A DNA stretch of 64,000 nucleotides from Meandrina meandrites (Eukaryota; Cnidaria; Anthozoa; Scleractinia; Meandrinidae): contig OY855905.1 in the NCBI GenBank assembly GCA_963693305.1, forward strand, positions 45,383,395 through 45,447,394. Direction: 5' to 3'. The notes beneath the pieces are model-generated. The model was not told where the DNA came from. It saw nothing but the letters and a program-made list of their open reading frames with translations, and ran no database searches. Shown piece after piece: positions 59,298-64,000 of the stretch (positions are counted from its first letter, which is position 1; the number at the start of each line of letters is the position of its first letter). Made by a program: the position numbers and the translations under genes.

Positions 59298-62200
59298 TGA
59301 ATTTTTTCAGGCTTCTTTATTCCAATTGCTTAAATTGGAAATTCACTGCGAAGGTCACATATCACCTTTATTTGTTTGTTGTTTTTTCGTCTTACAGCAA
59401 TGGGCTTCCTCCCCCTCCCCCCCCCCCCCCCCCCCCCCACCTCTTATAGTTAGGTCTCTTCTCTCAGTGCGGAATATGGAATATGGCAACTTAACAAATT
59501 TTTAAACGCAGGACATCATGTAATTTCTGGTCCATTTTTACTTACTCCAGCTTTCTTGGGCACTATAGTAGGTTGATCATTCTTGCTAAAATATTTTGCA
59601 CCATAATGCATCACGGATCCATAATCATAAGATGTTCCCAAAGGGTCGATAACATCACTTCCATATTTTTTGAAATTGCTTTTGGCCGCTGTTAAAAGCA
59701 AAATAAAACATTAGAAGAGAAAATGATGAACATTTTAGTTACCAAACCATGACGAAAATTATCGAACGTTCTCGATAATTTGGTATACGTCAAAAAACTG
59801 ACTTAGAGAAGTACAACTGAATTGATTCAACATGTCTGTTGTACTTATAAAGACTGAATTAATTTGATGTACTTATGTTTCATTGCAACAGGCTAGAGGT
59901 GTCAGAGGTGTGGATACCCAAGCCTTAGTTAAAATGACTAAATTAAAAAGGTTAGCGCCAATTCAGACAGAAAAAAAAAATGTATGAAGCAGCATTAAGT
60001 GATATTTAATACTGGTAATGTACGTTTACAAAGTAATTAAAGTCTCTGTAGTAAGTGAAGTAAATACGTAACGGGACGGTGATGAAATATAAAAAATTGT
60101 TAGGATACGACTAAATCGTTGAACATAGCCGATCCAAACAAGTCTAAAAATCGGTTCTCGTATACTCACACTCTACGATGTTTTGAAATTGGATAGTTAC
60201 ATATTTATCTCTGTCAGTTCTTGACTGCTCGTGAAACAATCCCAACGCGTGCCCTACGTGAAAAAAAAAGTGATCTCTGTATGAAAATGACGACGTTAAG
60301 AAGGGTTAGCACCTTGTACATGTTATTACTGCTGAGTTTTTATAGTAGAAGGTGAAGCTCGCGTCTGGCGAGTAACTTTACTAGTCCATCTAGTGTCTTG
60401 AAGTCCTATTTACGTTATAGAATTAATAACTGTTCTTTGCCAATGAATCAATACATCAGGACTTCTGGCTAGTTGATAAAAGCCTCATTTTTTATTTGCC
60501 CCGTAATCGTTACCTTTTACAATGAAAACTTACCTATCTCGTGAACAACTGTCCCCTTATTCCAGCAGCCACTCGCAAGAGATAATTGTTGCTTACTGCC
60601 TGTTTTCCCAACATACGACCAGCAACTGAAAAATAGTAAATTTGTTAATTTTAACTCAGTGCAACTAAAATTGATTTAAGTTGTGCTAACATTTCAACTG
60701 TGGTTTAGCCGACTTTAAGACAGGCGGCGTTTTAGAACAGATCCATTTGTGATATGCGAACTTGGGAATAAACTAATGAAATGCTCATTTGGAAAGTATT
60801 ATTTTTAAGGTGCGAAAAGACATACTGAGTTGTCGTTTAGATGTCGATCAGCCAAGAAAAAAAAAAATGAATTTACGAAAACGTACGTAGCTCTCGGCTG
60901 AATAAAAAAATGTCAATTTTGTTAGCCATTACAATAAGCGCGAGCGCAAAGTATCTATCTGCCAATTTCTGAAGTAAACTACGTTAAATTCTGAAATGTT
61001 TTTTCCTTTATCTCAAGCTTCTTCACAAATGAATAAAACTATAGCTATAAATTACTTACCCTGATCCCCTGAAGAAGGAGACATAAGCTTTTTCACTGGT
61101 CCGCCGTTTAAATGTAACGCATGTATTCTTTCTATAGTCATCAAAAGCATTATTTATTGCTGCCATCGCCTTCGACGATGATGCTAATGAAAAATAAATA
61201 GAATTACTTAGTTCTAGCAGCGATGAAGTCCGCACCCTTTCACCTGATGATAACTGTTGTTATTTGTCTTGGATTCCACATTTCGGTCACGTGAATAGCC
61301 ACATAAGTATCACCTGATCCTCATGCTAGAATTCTTTATTTAATGTCCTAAGGTAAAAAGCTATATTTTTTTACATTTTAGATTTTTTTAGATTTTTATA
61401 TCGCTCCACCAAAGCATATTACATATTTCAACCCCTCAAGTGGAAAGAGAGAAAAACTAAGTGATATGCTCGAAACAGACTATTGTTAAGAAAATGTGTA
61501 GTCAAAAACCAACAAGTTCACTTAACTATCTGGTCAAATTTAATTCTTCCAACATACACTATTGAAGTTATTCCTCATGTAAGCTATATATTTCTCTTCA
61601 CAGAAGTTAAGGCCACCGCGCCTCCCATAAAAGAGTAGTTTATAAAATGCTACTTACAGAGTGAACTATCAATCTCGTAAACGACAACGCCATTGGGCCA
61701 TCTTCTATTTTTAATCGATGCTCTCTGACCGCTGAAAAACCTTTTTTGTGCTGGAGTCAAGATGATGTCACCATCGAAGAGCCCTTTGCCATTTTGAGTA
61801 ACGCCGACATTCTCTACGAGAAGTAATACACGTGTAAATCAATTGAATTAAAATTTACGAGCTAAACCTCGAGCTCTATGGTTCGCCTTGGATGGAATTT
61901 AATTACACTGCTCCTTTCACTATCTGATCTAATATCATTGGCAACGTTCACAAAATAAAGATACAAAATGAATAGTTGCACAATCATTTGTCAAGGTCAC
62001 TTGCATTTAATGCTGTAAATCAAAAACAAATATACCGTTGCTTTAAAATTTTCCACTATTTTTCAATGTTGACTTACCTTCAAGTGATGGCCGCCAGGAT
62101 TAAACCCTTCCAACAATTATACAACAAAGTAAAATCGTAGGCTCGATTTCAATCGAACCTAGTAAAATCGCCGCTCTAATGTTTTGTATCAAGTCTTTGG

Positions 62201-63204
62201 GGGGCATCACTTTCCTCTCATAACAACCGTTCAATCGTTCAACAGGCCTTAGGTTATCGTTGTATATATCGTTATCATCGAAAATAGGTATTTAGAAGCT
62301 ATGGAGAAATGTTTCTTCGATGCTTCTTTCCTTGGAGTGGGAACAAGCCCTGCGTAGTGTTAAACACTTTATTTGTATTAACAACTGATTGTTATGTTTG
62401 TTATGTCTTTTACAATTCCTTGGACAGCGAAATATAAAACCCTTCGTTTTCCATTGCATTGTAGCTTTTTCTTTAAACTTTATTAATCGCTGTTCCCTTA
62501 GTTATTACATAAGAACCGTGCTATGCCAACAGCTCAAAATAATGTTTTTTGCCTATTCTTTTCTTTGTTTTTGTTTTTGTTTTTTTTTACAATCAACGGT
62601 TGATTCAGTAACATTTTTCTGCTGTTTCCTAAGACATAAAATAGCAGCTTTCGTTATCCTTTCTGACCCTAGAATATCCGTGGTAACATTCCTCTGTAAT
62701 TTGAGCGATCGATGGACCTTTTTGCGCGCCTGCAAGCTTGCTGATAGCCACGAATTTGATAGCGTGTAAATGCGTCGTCAATCTATCAAGCTACGTAACA
62801 TTTATGTAGTTAATGACACTTAACGTTGCTAAATTCCGAAAGTCTTTCCATATTTTTAGAGCAAGAAAAATTGACTAAATTCTTAATTATTAATTTTTTG
62901 CTTGGTAAAATCACTTTTTGGGTTTGGGAGGGGACGAAAGGCGTAGTAAAAATCTTTCTAACAATGTAGATGTGATTAGCTTCCCTTTCAAATAGTGTAG
63001 ATAAGCATACTCGGCAAGATTGCATTTAAGGCTGTGATAGGATAGGATATTCTGGAATTGAACAAATTTGGGTCGAACGTGAGGAAATAGTTCCGCCGAT
63101 GATCCTTATAAGGGTTCTCAATGTGGTATTTATGGCTTACCTTCAGGATTTGCGGATGACACTCTGCCAACAATAAAACAGCACAGCACAACTAGAAACT
63201 TCAT
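47398..63204 (-). CDS. Mosaic polyprotease: astacin - MAM - trypsin - trypsin - MAM - ShKT - elastase-like S1
   Basis: Twenty-four exons agree in phase and give 1433 codons plus stop: 63141-63204, 61658-61813, 61060-61183, 60534-60625, 60170-60253, 59546-59688, 58807-58888, about 58493-58513, 58236-58370, 57321-57553, 56403-56541, 55493-55685, 54531-55147, 53896-54088, 52948-53579, 52229-52357, 51518-51747, 50759-50882, 50421-50543, 49888-49988, 49416-49513, 48872-49113, 48242-48349, 47398-47636. The only signal peptide is at 63204 ([18 protein letters not shown]) and the only stop at 47398. Modules are joined by Pro-rich linkers and phase-1 introns. All four catalytic domains keep their active-site residues. 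The product should be secreted as a zymogen needing several cleavages, and may be cut at the linkers into separate enzymes. The weakest link is exon 8 (a small Pro-rich exon with a poor GTGGCT donor); if it is wrong, the astacin could be a separate upstream gene. Modules are described in separate entries. Confidence 0.68.
47733..47751. repeat. Poly(G) run, 19 bases
   Basis: Lies in the last intron of the polyprotease gene. Confidence 0.95.
48526..48867. mobile_element. 342-bp TIR element inserted at a splice donor
   Basis: Its ends are inverted (GAGGGTCTCAATGGGG at 48526 and its complement ending at 48867), with further mirrored TTAACCGTTAGC-type blocks inside. It is flanked by TTACCT at 48520-48525 and 48868-48873. 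That six-base target duplication is the reverse complement of AGGTAA, the splice donor of exon 48872-49113. Confidence 0.75.
50421..50543 (-). other. Module: ShKT domain of the polyprotease
   Basis: One exon, residues about 1131-1171: CKDN, then [20 protein letters not shown]. It follows the ShKT spacing but has seven cysteines instead of six (extra Cys in SCGNYC), so one may be unpaired or pair outside the domain. It is bounded by phase-1 introns on both sides. Confidence 0.75.
50759..52357 (-). other. Module: second MAM domain of the polyprotease
   Basis: Three exons (52229-52357, 51518-51747, 50759-50882), residues about 970-1115. It starts CTFENGLC, contains [24 protein letters not shown] and FFYNMYG, and ends AAIDDIS. 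The Pro-rich linker [11 protein letters not shown] leads to ShKT. It has the same exon phases (1-1, 1-0, 0-1) as the first MAM and the MAM at 20.0-21.2 kb. Confidence 0.8.
52948..54088 (-). other. Module: second trypsin-like S1 (SP2) of the polyprotease
   Basis: Two exons (53896-54088, 52948-53579), residues about 695-969. SCGSRPSTR precedes IVGG. His57 is in TAAHC, Asp102 in SNDIALLKL, Asp189 and Ser195 in [10 protein letters not shown]. The long linker of [12 protein letters not shown] repeats ends in PASG. It is nearly identical to SP1. Confidence 0.85.
54531..55685 (-). other. Module: first trypsin-like S1 (SP1) of the polyprotease
   Basis: Two exons (55493-55685, 54531-55147), residues about 425-694. 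It has the same motifs as SP2, with only a few substitutions (for example MTSSNRQ against MSSSNRQ, NTNVAK against NINVAK). The linker is [14 protein letters not shown]. The intron is also closely similar to that of SP2. Confidence 0.85.
56403..58370 (-). other. Module: first MAM domain of the polyprotease
   Basis: Three exons (58236-58370, 57321-57553, 56403-56541), residues about 256-410. It starts [11 protein letters not shown], contains [16 protein letters not shown] and FFYHMYG, and ends [16 protein letters not shown] Pro-rich linker ([12 protein letters not shown]) leads into SP1. Confidence 0.8.
59125..59366 (+). mobile_element. tRNA-like unit inside inverted tail arms
   Basis: The left arm (59125-59198) and right arm (59292-59366) are inverted repeats of about 74 bp (GGTGATATGTGATCTTCGCAG against CTGCGAAGGTCACATATCACC). 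The complete tRNA-like unit lies between them and overlaps the right arm by the acceptor end. It lies in the intron between astacin exons 6 and 7. Fragments occur at 9.9, 35.2 and 42.7 kb. Confidence 0.7.
59224..59295 (+). tRNA. tRNA-Thr(GGT)-like sequence, probably a repeat
   Basis: A 72-nt cloverleaf: acceptor stem GGCTTCA/TGAAGCC (7 bp perfect), D-arm GCTC/GAGC, T-arm ACGGG/CCCGT with TTCGAAT loop, and A and B boxes. Anticodon GGT at positions 34-36 would decode Thr. The anticodon stem is weak (A31 opposite C39, a terminal T-G pair) and position 33 is C instead of the nearly universal U. With dispersed copies and inverted flanks, this looks like a tRNA-derived repeat head rather than a working tRNA. 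Confidence 0.5.
59417..59438. repeat. Poly(C) run, about 22 bases
   Basis: Immediately 3' of the tRNA-like element, in the intron between astacin exons 6 and 7. Confidence 0.9.
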
Positions 63205-63243
63205 ATTGTAAGTAAGTTGTGAGCATCGAAAGCTGAAGGCCCT

Positions 63244-63250
63244 TCTTATA
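63244..63250 (-). promoter_or_regulatory. TATA-like box of the polyprotease gene
   Basis: TATAAGA on the minus strand is about 40-46 bp upstream of the ATG at 63204. Confidence 0.5.
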
Positions 63251-64000
63251 ACACCCGCCCGCCTGTTACTTAGCACGCGCAAAGGTAACAGCTGTCCTTA
63301 ATGTCAACTCTACTAACAATGAACCTAGCGGTTAAAAGTAAACAGTTTGTTCAGTGACATGACCACCTTTATTGCCGTTACATGGCTGTTTAATCGCAAT
63401 TAACACGATAAGCGACTTGTGGAAAACAGCCGCGAATCACATCTCCTGGTCAAGCATAGATGATCCTCAAATTAGTATCCATAAGCAGAGACAACGCCAC
63501 GAAATTGAAGAGGAAAAGTTCCTAACAAAGGAGGAAAAAAAAATCTCTGATAAAAAGAAATTTCTAAAAAACAATTTATTCTTAAATCAATTGCTCAATG
63601 AACTCATTAAGGCCATTGATGGTAGGTTTTAGAAAATGTAAATATTTGCTAGAACCCGGAATGAAACTTTGAAGTATTACAATAGTTTCTCCAAATAGGA
63701 AGTTTGTAAGGAAATATTTTATTTATTATTTTATTTTTTTTTTTTGACGAATGAGAAGCAACTAAAGTATTATAAATATCCGCGATGAAATGTTTCTCAA
63801 AAACACTTGTAAAATATAGACGACATTACGAAGATCATGACAGAATGACATATCAAGTCATGTCGAGATTTTAAAAAAATTAAAATCGACAATAGATACT
63901 AATTTAAACTATAAAATAAGCTATGTTTGGCGTTAAAAAGTGTCATATTTATGAAGTCCAACTTCATAGATAAAACAATAAAATTTCCCTGAGCATTTTT
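63251..64000. other. Upstream flank of the polyprotease gene
   Basis: A plus ORF at 63372-63632 encodes a Lys/Glu-rich, helix-like stretch (QRQRHEIEEEKFLTKEEKK) followed by GT at 63624. It could be part of a divergent gene, but no domain or start context supports it. Nothing else is seen to the window end. Confidence 0.35.

Larger units (their letters stand above)
58807..63204 (-). other. Module: signal peptide and astacin (M12A) metalloprotease
   Basis: Seven exons, residues 1-248. After the signal peptide comes a short pro-segment with FDGDI, matching the FxGD aspartate-switch motif of astacins, then [12 protein letters not shown] at the mature N-terminus. The zinc motif [15 protein letters not shown] (HExxHxxGxxH) is split by the intron between 60534 and 60253. 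The Met-turn SVMHY is in exon 59546-59688, and [14 protein letters not shown]...YKC closes the domain. All ligands (three His, Glu, Tyr of the Met-turn) are present, so an active zinc endopeptidase is expected. Confidence 0.85.

Noticed and set aside
62085..62130. Possible extra exon of the polyprotease gene (ends in GTAAGT)
   Set aside because: The signal-peptide exon joins directly and in phase to 61813, giving a normal astacin pro-segment; the extra piece would add an unrelated stretch and change phase.
62389..62769. 126-codon plus ORF, Cys/Phe-rich
   Set aside because: It lies in the first intron of the polyprotease gene on the opposite strand and has no recognisable feature.
1..64000. 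CRISPR arrays, operons, phage or bacterial insertion sequences
   Set aside because: No regularly spaced repeats with unique spacers and no prokaryotic gene organisation are present; the window is clearly eukaryotic.

Overview
The window looks like nuclear DNA of an anthozoan cnidarian, probably a stony coral or close relative (an inference, not proven). The reasons are AT-rich sequence, genes split into many short exons with GT-AG introns, abundant tRNA-derived SINE-like repeats and terminal-inverted-repeat elements, and secreted proteases assembled from S1 peptidase, MAM, ShKT and astacin modules, a combination common in cnidarian secretory proteins. No prokaryotic features or CRISPR arrays are seen.

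Layout. (1) About 0.2-7.6 kb, plus strand: a six-exon gene for a predicted secreted, Glu/Lys/Thr-rich low-complexity protein of 711 aa built on repeated V-E-K-I-x-P-S-like units; I do not recognise it. (2) 11.8-21.4 kb, minus: an 11-exon gene encoding signal peptide, MAM and two complete trypsin-like S1 domains (710 aa). (3) 25.3-27.9 kb, minus: an N-terminally incomplete elastase/chymotrypsin-like S1 gene (three exons, no His57 exon found) and an orphan terminal exon. (4) 28.3-28.7 kb, plus: a frameshifted gene fragment. (5) 33.0-35.5 kb, plus: signal peptide, trypsin-like S1 and ShKT. (6) 40.7-43.8 kb, minus: a trypsin-like S1 gene with a suspect splice acceptor, followed downstream by a frameshifted SUEL-lectin-like exon. 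(7) 45.4-45.65 kb: a dead S1 exon. (8) 47.4-63.2 kb, minus: the most striking object, a chain of 24 exons whose splice phases all agree and that reads as one 1433-aa open protein: signal peptide, astacin metalloprotease, MAM, trypsin, trypsin, MAM, ShKT, elastase-like S1.

The protease genes form a tandem family. Modules are separated by Pro-rich linkers and bounded by phase-1 introns, the signature of exon shuffling. The catalytic triad is intact in every full S1 domain. Residue 189 divides them into Asp189 (trypsin-like, Lys/Arg) and Ser189 (chymotrypsin/elastase-like). The four complete genes each have a TATA-like box about 50 bp upstream of the ATG. Together they suggest a secreted digestive or glandular protease set in which several specificities are made on one chain. 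The same locus also contains decaying copies, so it shows birth and death of paralogs. Introns and spacers carry many inverted-repeat elements and long poly(G)/poly(C) runs.

All exon models come from reading splice signals, phase and homology by eye; no transcript data were available.
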